From Nitrosococcus watsonii C-113 (GTDB lineage: Bacteria; Pseudomonadota; Gammaproteobacteria; Nitrosococcales; Nitrosococcaceae): a stretch of DNA of 64,000 nucleotides. The position numbers were made by a program, and so were the translations under genes. The stretch covers positions 991,001 through 1,055,000 of the forward strand of contig NC_014315.1 of the NCBI RefSeq assembly GCF_000143085.1, written 5' to 3'. Below the pieces are notes generated by a model. That model saw only the letters and a program-made list of their open reading frames with translations. It had not been told where the DNA came from and did not search any database. Of the stretch, positions 8,976 through 17,941 are shown one piece after another. Positions within the stretch are counted from its first letter, which is position 1; each line of letters starts with the position of its first letter.

Positions 8976-9605
8976 ATGAAAAAAGCAGTTTTTTTTACAT
9001 TACTATTGGGGTTATGTTTAGTGGCTACGCTTGGAGCTTGTGCTGAAAAGTTATCGTCTTATGAAGTAGCTGAAAAATTTTGGACGGCGGTAAAAATGAA
9101 TGATGTTAAAACCATTCATACATATATTTTGACAGAATCCTTAAATAAAGAAGATTTAATATCTTCGTTGTTGCCTATCACTAATTTTAAATTAGGTAAA
9201 GTTATTATTGATGGAGATCAATCTTGGATTGAAACTACCGTGACTGTAAGTAATGAACGTCCGGTGACTATCCCCCTTGATACTGTGCTTGCCAAGGAAA
9301 ACGGTTACTGGAAGGTACGCTATGATGAGACTGTGAAAATGTTGTCTGAAGCGAGTGAGCTGGCACAGGCCTTGGAGGGGTTTGGAGTCATGACTGAACA
9401 GTTTTCAAACAAAATTGATCAATCCCTTGATGAATTACAACGTTCCTTACCTAGGGTCCAACGTGAGTTGAAGTCTATCGAAGAGAAGCTAAAAGCGGCA
9501 CTTCCTGAAATTCAAAAACAGATGGAAGGCTTCGCAAAAGAGTTACAGGATTTATTCAAATCCCTGGAACAGACACCGCCACCTGAGAAAGAGCAAGCGA
9601 TATAG
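8976..9605 (+). CDS. Predicted lipoprotein with NTF2-like and coiled-coil parts (209 aa)
   Basis: The reading frame is open from 8946, but ATG 8976 gives a standard lipoprotein signal: two Lys, a hydrophobic stretch and the lipobox LGAC with Cys22, so that start is preferred. Residues about 28-125 look like a small alpha/beta domain of the NTF2/DUF4878 kind (helix with EKFWTAVKMND, then strands ending in a GYWKVRYDE-like segment). From about 130 to 200 a long amphipathic helix rich in Leu, Glu and Lys suggests a coiled coil, with a Pro-rich end. Low G+C as in the upstream HTTM-DCC gene. Function unknown. Confidence 0.72.
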   Translation: MKKAVFFTLLLGLCLVATLGACAEKLSSYEVAEKFWTAVKMNDVKTIHTYILTESLNKEDLISSLLPITNFKLGKVIIDGDQSWIETTVTVSNERPVTIPLDTVLAKENGYWKVRYDETVKMLSEASELAQALEGFGVMTEQFSNKIDQSLDELQRSLPRVQRELKSIEEKLKAALPEIQKQMEGFAKELQDLFKSLEQTPPPEKEQAI

Positions 9606-9669
9606 GTGGCGGTTTGATTGATGTAGGCATCTTTTTCGCGGAATTTATCTTCTTTTTTTAGAAGGCAGT

Positions 9670-11025
9670 GTGGGCTGGATAACTTTACTTCCTGCACTGG
9701 CAGCGATTTTAATAGGAATCTGGAAAAGGGAGGTTATTCTCTCTCTGCTGGTAGCCCTTTATCTCTCCGAAACCTTACTTGCTGGAAACAATCCTGCGCT
9801 GGGATTTATCGGATTATTAGAACGTATTACCGCTGTATTTCAAAGTCAGAGTAATACCCAAATCCTGCTGTTCAGTATACTAGTGGGAGCGCTATTAATT
9901 TATATGAATCAGTCAGGTGGAGTCAGTGCTTGTGTTCAAGCACTGACTCGTGTGGGTTTTACGCAGACACCACGCCGTGTGGGACTCCTCACTGCTTTCG
10001 TTGGAGTCGCTATTTTTATCGAGAGTAATATGAGTATGTTGGTTGCGGGAATACTGTCACGGCCATTATTTGATAAATTTCGGATGAGCCGTGCCCGGCT
10101 GGCTTATTTTGTGGATTCTACTTGTGCGCCGGTGTCTATTTTGATATTGCTCAATGGGTGGGGGGCCTATTTATTAGGATTACTGACAGAGCAGGGATTT
10201 TCTGAGCCCATTACTATTTTGGTAATGAGTATACCGCTCAACTTCTATGCCCTTATTACTTTAGCTTTGGTTTTTTATACTGCCATTGTACAGCGTGTTT
10301 ATGGGCCGCTACGGTCTTCAGAAAAGCGCCGGGGAGAAGATATTAAGGAGGAACCTATTGCCCCTACGAGAGTAAGATATATGTTGCTGCCATTGTTGGT
10401 TATGGTGAGCGCCGTTTTGTTTTTCCTCGGCTATACCGGGAATGGCGATTTATTGGCGGGTTCGGGATCGAGTGCCATTTTTTGGGGTACAGCTTTGGCT
10501 ACGCTAGTAGCCTATTTTTTATTACTTAAAGATAGAGTTTTCTCCCATCAGAAGCTCATTACGTTAGGCTTTGAGGGAATGGGAAAACTTCTGCCGGTAG
10601 TCACCACGGTATTGTTGGCACTTGCTTTAAGCGCTAGCATGGGCGTTCTGGGAACGGGGAAATTCGTGGCTCAAATAGTAGGATCGTCCCTGCCTCCTCC
10701 CCTTATTCCAGTATTGGTTTTTATAGCAGCAGGACTGATATCTTTTACCACGGGCACCTCATGGGGTACGTTTGGGATAATGATTCCCATTGCATTACCT
10801 CTTGCCCAAGCTGCCGAATTACCTCCAGCCTTGATATTGTCTGCTCTTTTGGGGGGCGGGGTTTTCGGCGATCATTGTTCTCCCATTTCTGATACTACCC
10901 TTATTTCTTCATTAGCAGCAGGTTGCGATCATCTTGAGCACATTCAGACCCAGCTTCCCTATGCCTTGAGCGCAGCAGGGGTAACCCTCTTACTTTACTT
11001 TGTTACTACCTGGCTACTGTGGTGA
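9670..11025 (+). CDS. NhaC-type Na+/H+ antiporter family transporter (451 aa)
   Basis: Polytopic inner-membrane protein with about 11-12 hydrophobic segments and the family signatures IFIESNMSMLV (about 117-127), VDSTCAPVS (about 148-156), FTTGTSWGTFG (about 360-370) and GDHCSPISDTTLISS (about 405-419). These belong to the NhaC/YuiF superfamily of Na+/H+ or Na+-coupled amino-acid exchangers. GTG at 9670 is the first start in frame; no good Shine-Dalgarno is seen, and no earlier start is available. It lies 64 nt after the lipoprotein gene. Ion and partner specificity cannot be read from sequence; a marine or alkaline lifestyle would fit. Confidence 0.85.
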   Translation: MGWITLLPALAAILIGIWKREVILSLLVALYLSETLLAGNNPALGFIGLLERITAVFQSQSNTQILLFSILVGALLIYMNQSGGVSACVQALTRVGFTQTPRRVGLLTAFVGVAIFIESNMSMLVAGILSRPLFDKFRMSRARLAYFVDSTCAPVSILILLNGWGAYLLGLLTEQGFSEPITILVMSIPLNFYALITLALVFYTAIVQRVYGPLRSSEKRRGEDIKEEPIAPTRVRYMLLPLLVMVSAVLFFLGYTGNGDLLAGSGSSAIFWGTALATLVAYFLLLKDRVFSHQKLITLGFEGMGKLLPVVTTVLLALALSASMGVLGTGKFVAQIVGSSLPPPLIPVLVFIAAGLISFTTGTSWGTFGIMIPIALPLAQAAELPPALILSALLGGGVFGDHCSPISDTTLISSLAAGCDHLEHIQTQLPYALSAAGVTLLLYFVTTWLLW

Positions 11026-11101
11026 ACAGATGCGAAATCCAAATTAACGGCTCCAGTTTGTTATAGTGATGCTTTGAATAAATTTTCTGCTGCTATTTGA
11101 A

Positions 11102-11136
11102 CCTAGTCGTCGCAATTTAGTCCCGTCGTGACTAGG
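11102..11136. repeat. Inverted repeat CCTAGTC ... GACTAGG
   Basis: Perfect 7-bp arms (11102-11108 and 11130-11136) around a 21-nt loop, about 75 nt after the antiporter stop. No T-tract follows, so it is not a canonical intrinsic terminator. It could be the transcript end of the antiporter gene or a protein site. Confidence 0.35.
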
Positions 11137-11176
11137 GTAATGAGATTAACCACGTTAAGGTAGCTATATTGGGAAG

Positions 11177-11621
11177 GTGTTTTATTTGCTTTCAAAAATT
11201 CTTGTTGGCCCCAAACATCAGATCCCAACCAAACATTCCAATCGCTTAATAAGACGGCGTAAATTAGCTTTCCTGGGAGTATTTATAATATTCATTGGCT
11301 TAGCGAAAAGTTATCCTAGAAGGGGGGCTTGACTGTGATATTTTTTCGGATCGTACCGTTGGCACCGTTTACTATCATTAATTTTGTGGCTGGTGCCTCC
11401 CACATTAAAATTCGAGATTACTTCATTGACTCGCTGCTGGGGATGGCGCCTGGAATATTTGTTATGGTTTTCTTTGTTGAGGGTTTAATGGCTGCCTTGT
11501 ATAAACCTGGGATGCTCAGTTCTATTTTTTAATTTTATTCGGTTTCTTGCCGCTTGTTATCACCATTTTTGGGAGATATTGGTTGCGGTGGGAGAAAGCC
11601 GAAAGAAAAGAAAAAATCTAA
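11177..11621 (+). pseudogene. Broken VTT/TVP38-TMEM64 family membrane protein gene
   Basis: Three pieces in three frames join into one VTT-type protein. Piece 1 (open from 11159, possible GTG start 11177) ends IRRRKLAFLGVFIIFIGLAK then RRGA-stop near 11335. Piece 2 (11329-11532) reads TVIFFRIVPLAPFTIINFVAGAS-like and IRDYF..LLGMAPG, the conserved VTT C-terminal core. Piece 3 (from 11532, stop 11619-11621) gives FGFLPLVITIFGRYWLRWEK, the usual final helix and basic tail. Pieces 1 and 2 would join with one more G in the G-run at 11322-11327; pieces 2 and 3 are offset at the T-run 11525-11530. About 100 residues of the middle are missing. In many proteobacteria this protein is encoded next to the EEP gene that follows here, which supports a lost neighbour. 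Confidence 0.7.
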
Positions 11622-11634
11622 TGTCTAATATTTA

Positions 11635-12315
11635 ATGCGGTTTGCGACTTATAATATCAGCAGCTGTATTGGCACGGACCGCCGTTTCGATCCTGCCCGA
11701 ACAGCTTCCGTCATCCGATCTCTCAAGGCCGATGTGCTTGCTTTGCAGGAAGTTGAACATCGCTCGATAAAGGGTCAGGATTTGCTGGATTATCTTGCCC
11801 ATCAAACTGGGTTAAGGGCTATTCCGGGTCCAATATTTTTGCGGCGTTCGCTGCGTTATGGTAATGCTTTATTAACGCGCACAGAATGGCTAAAGGTTCA
11901 GCGCCATGAATTGAGCGTCCCGCGGCGTGAGCCTCGTGGGGCTATTGATGTAAATCTCAAATGGCAGGGGCAAAAAATCCGGGTAGTAGCCACCCATTTA
12001 GGATTGAGTGCGCGGGAGCGCAGCTTTCAAGTACAACAGCTACTCAACTTGGGGCTTACCCCAGATGGAGAGCGCACAGTGCTTATGGGAGATTTCAATG
12101 AATGGTGGCCTTGGAGTCGGAGCCTGCATCGGCTACGGGGTGAATTTGGCTGTTTTTCCAATCTTCCTTCTTTTCCTGGTTGCTACCCCATCCTTGCGCT
12201 TGATCGGATTTGGCTCCATGGCTATCAACGTTTATTAGCCTTGGAAGTGGAGACTTCCTCGCTGGCGCGAGTAGCCTCCGATCATCTTCCTCTCAAAGCG
12301 GTGGTGGAATGGTAG
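11635..12315 (+). CDS. Endonuclease/exonuclease/phosphatase (EEP) family protein (226 aa)
   Basis: Compact EEP-fold hydrolase without signal peptide. Motifs in order: N-terminal FATYNI, LALQEVEHR (metal-binding Glu), THLGLSARER, GDFNEWWPW (Asp/Asn pair) and SDHLPL near the end (catalytic Asp-His). These are the metal and catalytic residues of DNase I-like phosphodiesterases and phospholipases. It starts at ATG 11635, 13 nt after the end of the broken VTT gene. Relatives beside VTT and phospholipase D domain genes suggest a role with lipids or polar head groups, but the substrate is unknown. Confidence 0.85.
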   Translation: MRFATYNISSCIGTDRRFDPARTASVIRSLKADVLALQEVEHRSIKGQDLLDYLAHQTGLRAIPGPIFLRRSLRYGNALLTRTEWLKVQRHELSVPRREPRGAIDVNLKWQGQKIRVVATHLGLSARERSFQVQQLLNLGLTPDGERTVLMGDFNEWWPWSRSLHRLRGEFGCFSNLPSFPGCYPILALDRIWLHGYQRLLALEVETSSLARVASDHLPLKAVVEW

Positions 12316-12337
12316 GGGTCTAGAGGAGGGGCTATTT

Positions 12338-13213
12338 TTAGCCTTTGGCTCCGGGCACTTTGCTAGCCACGGATTCGTAAACACCGAATATCTGACTAGG
12401 TTTTTCCTTCTCTACCGCATCATAGTAAAGAGAATGGAGCTTGAAGTCCGCGGGTGGGTCAAGCTGTTCCCCTTCCACCAAAATGTCAAAGGGTTCCCCG
12501 CCTAGTATTCGCAGGGCATGGGTTAGATAGAGGCGGTTAAGCATTTGAGCAGCTAATAATGTTTTTAAAACGCCAGGGCCAGCAACCGAATAAATGGTGG
12601 TAAACCCTTCTTGTCCTAGCGCCGCGATCAACTTTTGACCTTCCACGAGTAATCCCGTACCTGCCGTAATTATCTGGATGCCTTTCGCTTTGAGTTCCTG
12701 GGCTCGGAGCTGGTTTGCCTCCGAGCCAGTCGCAACATAAAGGGGGCGATTGGCCTTTAACAAGGCCTCGGGAATGGGAATATTCAAGCTATCACTTACG
12801 ATTACGATGGCAGGCTGGGGAGCAAGTCCTTGCGATTGACGCCATTGGATAAGATCTGCATAAGCGGGTTGCTCGCTGATCGGTAGGATGTCCTGGGCTA
12901 CATTCTGTGCAAGCTGGCGAATGTAACGGCCGCTGGTGAGCAGCACATCTGCTTGGGCGGCTAATTCTTGAAATAAGCGCCAATCACGGAGGTTAGCAAT
13001 TGCTTTTGGAACAACAAAAGTTTTCTTTTGTGGGTGTTCTAATGAAATCCGCCCCTCCATGCTAGCGATAAAATTGCTATAGACAAAGGGTTGTGAGGAT
13101 GTTCCTAATTTATGTAATTGCTGATTGAGATAAAGTCCCTTTAGGGCTACGGATTCTACCGGGGTCGGAAACAATCTTAGAAGTTTATTTCTGGGGCTAT
13201 TTATGCTATCCAT
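12338..13213 (-). CDS. RibD C-terminal domain reductase (291 aa)
   Basis: Single RibD-C / dihydrofolate-reductase-like domain: RPFVYSNF-type opening (here QPFVYSNFIASMEGRISL), an LTSGRYIR segment (riboflavin reductase proteins have LTGxGT here), a central VATGSEAN region and a GGEPFDILVEG end. There is no deaminase domain, so it is a stand-alone reductase-like protein and not full RibD. NAD(P)H-dependent reduction of a pyrimidine or pterin-like substrate is inferred from the family. It converges on the EEP gene with a 22-nt gap; a small GGCTA-TTTT-TAGCC hairpin (12330-12343) covers the junction. Confidence 0.78.
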   Translation of the reverse strand: MDSINSPRNKLLRLFPTPVESVALKGLYLNQQLHKLGTSSQPFVYSNFIASMEGRISLEHPQKKTFVVPKAIANLRDWRLFQELAAQADVLLTSGRYIRQLAQNVAQDILPISEQPAYADLIQWRQSQGLAPQPAIVIVSDSLNIPIPEALLKANRPLYVATGSEANQLRAQELKAKGIQIITAGTGLLVEGQKLIAALGQEGFTTIYSVAGPGVLKTLLAAQMLNRLYLTHALRILGGEPFDILVEGEQLDPPADFKLHSLYYDAVEKEKPSQIFGVYESVASKVPGAKG

Positions 13214-13307
13214 TTAATATTGCTCTATTTGCAATTGAATATAAAAGTATGGTTTTGTGGATTTCTGGCTAGCGTGGTGCTTGAAAGTAAAGAACAAGGA
13301 GGGAGAA

Positions 13308-13499
13308 ATGACTAAAAACGAGGAACTTATAGATAAGCTTTGCACTGAACTACAGCAACTATATACAGAGCTAGAGAAGGTAAAAACTGTTTCGGAAGAA
13401 AACTGCGGCAGAAGCATTACAGACAATATAAAAATGAAAGGTGTTAACTCTACTATAAGCAAAAATAAGAATCTTAGAAAGGTAAAATCAGTAAGATAG
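13308..13499 (+). CDS. Small coiled-coil hypothetical protein (63 aa)
   Basis: The frame is open from 13257, but ATG 13308 has a strong Shine-Dalgarno (AAGGAGGG, 5 nt before) and is chosen. The first half is a heptad-like acidic helix (ELIDKLCTELQQLYTELEKV); the second half is basic and polar. No family recognised. It lies between the minus-strand RibD-C gene and the P-type ATPase, with 175 nt to the latter. The good ribosome site and sensible amphipathic helix support a real gene; the minus-strand ORF across the same bases (13214-13636) is judged a shadow. Confidence 0.5.
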   Translation: MTKNEELIDKLCTELQQLYTELEKVKTVSEENCGRSITDNIKMKGVNSTISKNKNLRKVKSVR

Positions 13500-13674
13500 C
13501 ATGTTACCGAGGAAGCTTTAATCATTAAGTTAATGGGAACGGGGTAGAAGCAATCTTCTTTAAGGCGGATAAACGGTTGCATCCGTGCTTGCATAGGAGA
13601 GATTTCGTAATAGTTTGGGTTAGGGGTTGGCAGCATTTATACGCTAATTTTATATCTATGATTTTGTTCATTTT

Positions 13675-16332
13675 ATGAATAACGATACTTTAGAGGGCCA
13701 ATACTGGCATGCTCGAGACTTAAAGGAAGTCTTGCAGCGATTAGACGTTCATCCAGAACAGGGGCTGACTTTGGAAACCGCCAAGGAAAGGCTGGCGACT
13801 CATGGCAAAAACACTATCCAAGAAGCTACTCGGCGTTCTGTATGGCGCATGATATGGGGCCAATTCAGAGACTTTATGGTCATCGTCCTGATCGTGGCAG
13901 CGGTCGTTTCGGGTATTGTCGGTGAACCTCGGGATGCCATTGCAATTGTAGTGATTGTGGTGTTGAACGCGATCGTGGGTGCATTTCAGGAATATCGCGC
14001 GGAACGGGCGGTTGCTGCTCTGAGAAGGATGGCGTCGCCCGATGCCCAAGTGTGCCGAAATGGAGAGATTCGAACTATACCTGCCACTGAGTTAGCGCCG
14101 GGTGATATTGTGTTGCTAGAAGCGGGTAATGTGGTCCCGGCGGATCTCCGTCTTTTGAAAACTTCCAATCTCAGAATCGATGAGGCGGCGCTTACGGGGG
14201 AGTCTCAAGCCGTTCAGAAAACCCCCGAGACTCTGAGTGAAAATGAAGTCCCCTTGGGGGACCGTTTTAATATGGCTTATAAGGGCACGTTTGTCAGCCA
14301 TGGCCATGCTACAGGTATCGTGGTGGCGACCGGTATGGAGACTGAGTTGGGCCAAATCGCCGCCCTGTTACAGCAAGAGGAAGGCGTTAAAACGCCTCTC
14401 CAGCAACGTTTAGCTCACTTTGGGCAGAGGTTGGCTGTTGGCGTGCTTATTGTTTGCGGGGTTATTTTTGTCACCGGTCTGCTGCGGGGCGAGGAAGGGG
14501 TCTTAATGTTTCTAACCGCGGTAAGCTTGGCGGTAGCCGCCATCCCGGAAGCTTTACCGGCGGTTGTTACCGTGTCTCTGGCTATGGGGGCTCGTAAGAT
14601 GAGCCGTCGGAATGCTTTGATTCGGCGTTTGCCCGCCGTGGAAACACTTGGCTCGGTGACCTATATTTGTACTGATAAAACCGGCACGTTGACTGAGAAC
14701 CGGATGACTGCAGAGGGTTTTTGGGTAGCCGGCGAATATCAGCATGAAATTCCACCTCTAGCTTCGGAATCTCCTCCCTGGAATCGGCTGGCCCAAGCCT
14801 TGGCCCTCTGTAATGAGGTAATGTTTGATAAAGAGCAGGGCGTGTGGGGAGATCCCACCGAAGTCGCCCTTTATCAGGCAGCCCATGAGGCGGGTTATAA
14901 GCGGCAGTCCCTGGAAAAGAAGCTACCCCGTATAGGCGATATCCCTTTTGACTCTGACCGTAAGCGGATGACGACTGTGCATCGAGTCTCAGAGCGTGAG
15001 GCGATTGCCTTTATCAAGGGAGCGCCAGAGAAAATCTTGTCCCGTTGCTCCCGGATGCAAATGGCTAATGAGGTCGCCGAGGTGGATAGGGACATTTTGC
15101 TGAGGGAAGCAGAACGCCTTGCGGAGCAAGGCTATCGAGTGCTTGCCATGGCGTTCCGGTCCCTTACAAACATCCCGGTGGAATGGACGCCGGAAACCCT
15201 GGAAAAGGATCTTATCTTTCTGGGACTGGTGGCCTTGATTGATCCACCCCGCAAAGAGGCCTTTAGGGCGGTGGCTGATTGCATCTTGGCGGGTATTACC
15301 CCGGTAATGATTACGGGAGATCATCCGGGAACCGCACGAGCTATTGCTGTTCGATTGGGGATTGATAAGGAGGATGGTTGGGTGATCAAGGGCCAAGATT
15401 TGGCGCAAACCCCAGCCCCAGATTTTGCCCATCAGGTGAAGCAAATCAGAACGTATGCACGGGTCACCCCGGAGCAAAAAATTACGATTGTGAAGGCGTT
15501 GCAAGATGAGGGAGAGTTTGTGGCTATGACCGGCGATGGTGTCAATGATGCGCCTGCTTTAAAAAGGGCCGGGATCGGGGTGGCCATGGGCCAAAAGGGA
15601 ACCGATGTGGCCCGGGAAGCGGCCGATATGGTGTTGCTTGATGACAATTTTGCCACCATTGTGAGTGCGGTGCGGGAAGGGCGCCGTATCTTTGATAATA
15701 TCCGCAAATTTATCAGATATACGATGACCAGCAATTCAGGAGAAATCTGGACTTTATTCCTCGCTCCTTTCCTGGGCTTGCCTTTGCCTTTGGTGCCCAT
15801 CCAAATTCTTTGGATCAACTTGGTAACGGATGGACTGCCTGGCCTAGCCCTTTCTGCGGAACCTCAGGAACGGGGAGTTATGCGGCGTCCTCCCCGTCCC
15901 CCCAATGAAAGTATTTTCGCCCATGGTATGTGGCAGCATATGCTTTGGGTGGGCCTGCTGATTGGCGGATTATCTCTCTTGGCCCAAGCTTGGGCGTATC
16001 ATGGAGGCGATGCCCACTGGCAAACCATGGTGTTTACCGTCTTGACTTTCTGTCAATTGGCTCATGTGTTGGCTATTCGCTCGGAGAAAGAATCCCTCTT
16101 TACCCAGGGCCTTTTGAGTAACCCATGGCTGCTTGGGGCCGTGGCAATGACGGTGGCTTTACAGTTAGCCGTGATTTACCTGCCATTTTTGAATCCCATT
16201 TTTAGAACGGCCCCCTTAACCATGGAAGAATTGGCGTTCTGTTTTGCCTTGCCCATGGTAGTGTTCGTTGCCGTGGAAATTGAAAAATGGCTGGTTCGAA
16301 AAGGCTGGATTTATGTTAATTGCGCCTCCTGA
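13675..16332 (+). CDS. Cation-translocating P-type ATPase, Ca2+ (P2A) type (885 aa)
   Basis: Full-length P-type ATPase with an N-terminal cation_ATPase_N domain, actuator motif TGES (174-177), phosphorylation motif with Asp334 in DKTGTLTEN, nucleotide-binding KGAPE, TGDHPGTA, and the hinge GDGVNDAPAL. Membrane helix 4 reads IPEALP (290-295) where SERCA-like pumps have PEGLP; helix 6 carries WINLVTDG. These fit bacterial Ca2+/Mn2+ pumps related to PacL/PMR1. No metal-binding N-terminal Cys motif is present, so it is not a Cu/Zn pump. Monocistronic: 175 nt from the small ORF upstream, about 400 nt from the next gene. Confidence 0.92.
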   Translation: MNNDTLEGQYWHARDLKEVLQRLDVHPEQGLTLETAKERLATHGKNTIQEATRRSVWRMIWGQFRDFMVIVLIVAAVVSGIVGEPRDAIAIVVIVVLNAIVGAFQEYRAERAVAALRRMASPDAQVCRNGEIRTIPATELAPGDIVLLEAGNVVPADLRLLKTSNLRIDEAALTGESQAVQKTPETLSENEVPLGDRFNMAYKGTFVSHGHATGIVVATGMETELGQIAALLQQEEGVKTPLQQRLAHFGQRLAVGVLIVCGVIFVTGLLRGEEGVLMFLTAVSLAVAAIPEALPAVVTVSLAMGARKMSRRNALIRRLPAVETLGSVTYICTDKTGTLTENRMTAEGFWVAGEYQHEIPPLASESPPWNRLAQALALCNEVMFDKEQGVWGDPTEVALYQAAHEAGYKRQSLEKKLPRIGDIPFDSDRKRMTTVHRVSEREAIAFIKGAPEKILSRCSRMQMANEVAEVDRDILLREAERLAEQGYRVLAMAFRSLTNIPVEWTPETLEKDLIFLGLVALIDPPRKEAFRAVADCILAGITPVMITGDHPGTARAIAVRLGIDKEDGWVIKGQDLAQTPAPDFAHQVKQIRTYARVTPEQKITIVKALQDEGEFVAMTGDGVNDAPALKRAGIGVAMGQKGTDVAREAADMVLLDDNFATIVSAVREGRRIFDNIRKFIRYTMTSNSGEIWTLFLAPFLGLPLPLVPIQILWINLVTDGLPGLALSAEPQERGVMRRPPRPPNESIFAHGMWQHMLWVGLLIGGLSLLAQAWAYHGGDAHWQTMVFTVLTFCQLAHVLAIRSEKESLFTQGLLSNPWLLGAVAMTVALQLAVIYLPFLNPIFRTAPLTMEELAFCFALPMVVFVAVEIEKWLVRKGWIYVNCAS

Positions 16333-16736
16333 TTGACGTTCGCCCTAATTGATTGCGGATGGGTCTAACCCTCGTCTCGTTACACGCATTGGTTCTGCGA
16401 GTGGCTAGCAGCATCGAAACGACCTGGGTATTGCTGGGCTAATACAGTGGGACTGCCTTGCCAATAGCAACACTTGCCCAACTACGTTAATCAATTCAAT
16501 GAGCAAGAGGCAGGGACTAACTTGGTATTTCTCGCCATCCTCGGTAGACTATCGAGCCTTGTTGCGAGGTAGAGAGTAGGATGATTTTTGAGGTGAGAAA
16601 ATTAAATTGTTTTTTCGCCGAAACGACTTTCCGGTATTTAAGAAGCAGCGAATAAAGGGCCATTCATTACTTTCTATGCTGATACTGCTAACCTAGCCCA
16701 AATTTGTAGTAACCATTATTTTCTAGAGGAGAACCC
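16333..16736. other. Intergenic region, 404 nt, no gene seen
   Basis: Between the P-type ATPase and the aminotransferase. No ORF with family features, no tRNA and no clear terminator. The last 20 nt carry the strong ribosome site AGAGGAGA for the aminotransferase ATG at 16737. The length suggests a promoter and leader for the downstream pair, but no convincing -35/-10 was found. Confidence 0.4.
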
Positions 16737-17912
16737 ATGTCCATTACTTCCTTTCATCCTCCCGCCCGTATTCTTATGGGACCGGGACCGTCCGATGTGA
16801 ATCCCCGTATTCTTGAGGCTATGTCCCGGCCAACGATAGGCCACCTAGATCCCGTCTTTATTGCCATGATGAATGAAATGAAGGCCCTCCTGCAATATGC
16901 TTTTCAAACCAGCAATGAACTGACTTTTCCTGTTTCTGCGCCAGGTAGTGCGGGGATGGAAATCTGTTTTGTGAATCTGCTGGAGCCAGGCGATAAGGTT
17001 GTCATCTGCCAAAATGGTGTATTTGGTGGGCGAATGAAAGAAAATGCCGAGCGTTGTGGCGCAGTTCCTATCCTTGTGGAGGATCCTTGGGGTGCGGCTG
17101 TCGATCCCAATAAGCTTGAAGAGACCCTTAAATCCCATCCAGACGCCAGGGTAGTGGCCTTTGTCCATGCGGAAACGTCTACCGGCGCTTGTTCTGATGC
17201 GAAGACGCTTGTGGAAATAGCCCATCGCCACGGTTGCTTGACGATAGTGGATACGGTGACATCGCTTGGGGGTAGTCCCGTGAAGGTAGATGAGTGGGGC
17301 ATCGATGCCATTTATTCCGGAAGCCAGAAATGTCTTTCCTGTACCCCCGGATTATCGCCAGTAAGTTTTAATGAGCGGGCTGTTGAGCGGGTTCGATCTC
17401 GCCAAAACAAAGTACAAAGTTGGTTTCTCGATTTGAGTCTGGTAATGGGTTATTGGGGAGGGGATGGCAAGCGAGCTTATCACCACACCGCGCCTATTAA
17501 TGCCCTTTATGGGCTCCATGAAGCGCTGGTTGTGTTACAAGAGGAAGGCTTGGAAAACGCTTGGGCACGCCACCAGCGCAATTATCAAGCCCTGCGGGCG
17601 GGTATCGAAGCGATGGGGTTGCAGTTTGCAGTTAAGGAAAAGGAGCGGCTTCCCCAGCTCAACGCAATCACTATTCCGGCAGGTGTTGATGATGCCGCAG
17701 CGCGCACCCGGTTGTTGCAAGAATATGGCCTGGAAATTGGGGCGGGTTTAGGTGAAATGGCGGGAAAACTTTGGCGTGTTGGCCTGATGGGGTATAGTTC
17801 TAATCCGCGCAATGTGCTGATCTTCCTAGGGGCTTTGGAAACGGTGCTTCATGATTTGGGAGCCGGTATCGAGCCAGGCGTTGCCGTCAGAGCCGCTCGG
17901 GCGGCTTGGTAG
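16737..17912 (+). CDS. Class V aminotransferase, serine/alanine-glyoxylate type (391 aa)
   Basis: PLP-dependent fold-type I enzyme. Motifs: GPGPSDVNPRI at the N-terminus, GSAGMEICFVNLLEPGD (about 70-86), HAETSTGACSD, the Asp of VDTVTSLGG, and the PLP lysine Lys198 in YSGSQKCL. Length and motifs match the alanine-glyoxylate / serine-glyoxylate aminotransferase family (SgaA/AGXT). It probably transfers an amino group from Ser or Ala to glyoxylate, relevant to photorespiratory glycolate disposal or a serine route; the true donor is not readable. Good SD AGAGGAG. The chorismatase gene follows immediately and overlaps or nearly touches. Confidence 0.88.
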   Translation: MSITSFHPPARILMGPGPSDVNPRILEAMSRPTIGHLDPVFIAMMNEMKALLQYAFQTSNELTFPVSAPGSAGMEICFVNLLEPGDKVVICQNGVFGGRMKENAERCGAVPILVEDPWGAAVDPNKLEETLKSHPDARVVAFVHAETSTGACSDAKTLVEIAHRHGCLTIVDTVTSLGGSPVKVDEWGIDAIYSGSQKCLSCTPGLSPVSFNERAVERVRSRQNKVQSWFLDLSLVMGYWGGDGKRAYHHTAPINALYGLHEALVVLQEEGLENAWARHQRNYQALRAGIEAMGLQFAVKEKERLPQLNAITIPAGVDDAAARTRLLQEYGLEIGAGLGEMAGKLWRVGLMGYSSNPRNVLIFLGALETVLHDLGAGIEPGVAVRAARAAW

Positions 17913-17941
17913 TTGGCCTGGAATTGGCAGCCAAGCCATTC

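Noticed and set aside
13214-13636. 140-residue minus-strand ORF
   Set aside because: It covers the better-supported small plus-strand gene at 13308-13499 and has a composition (Ser/Phe/Leu-rich) typical of antisense shadows.
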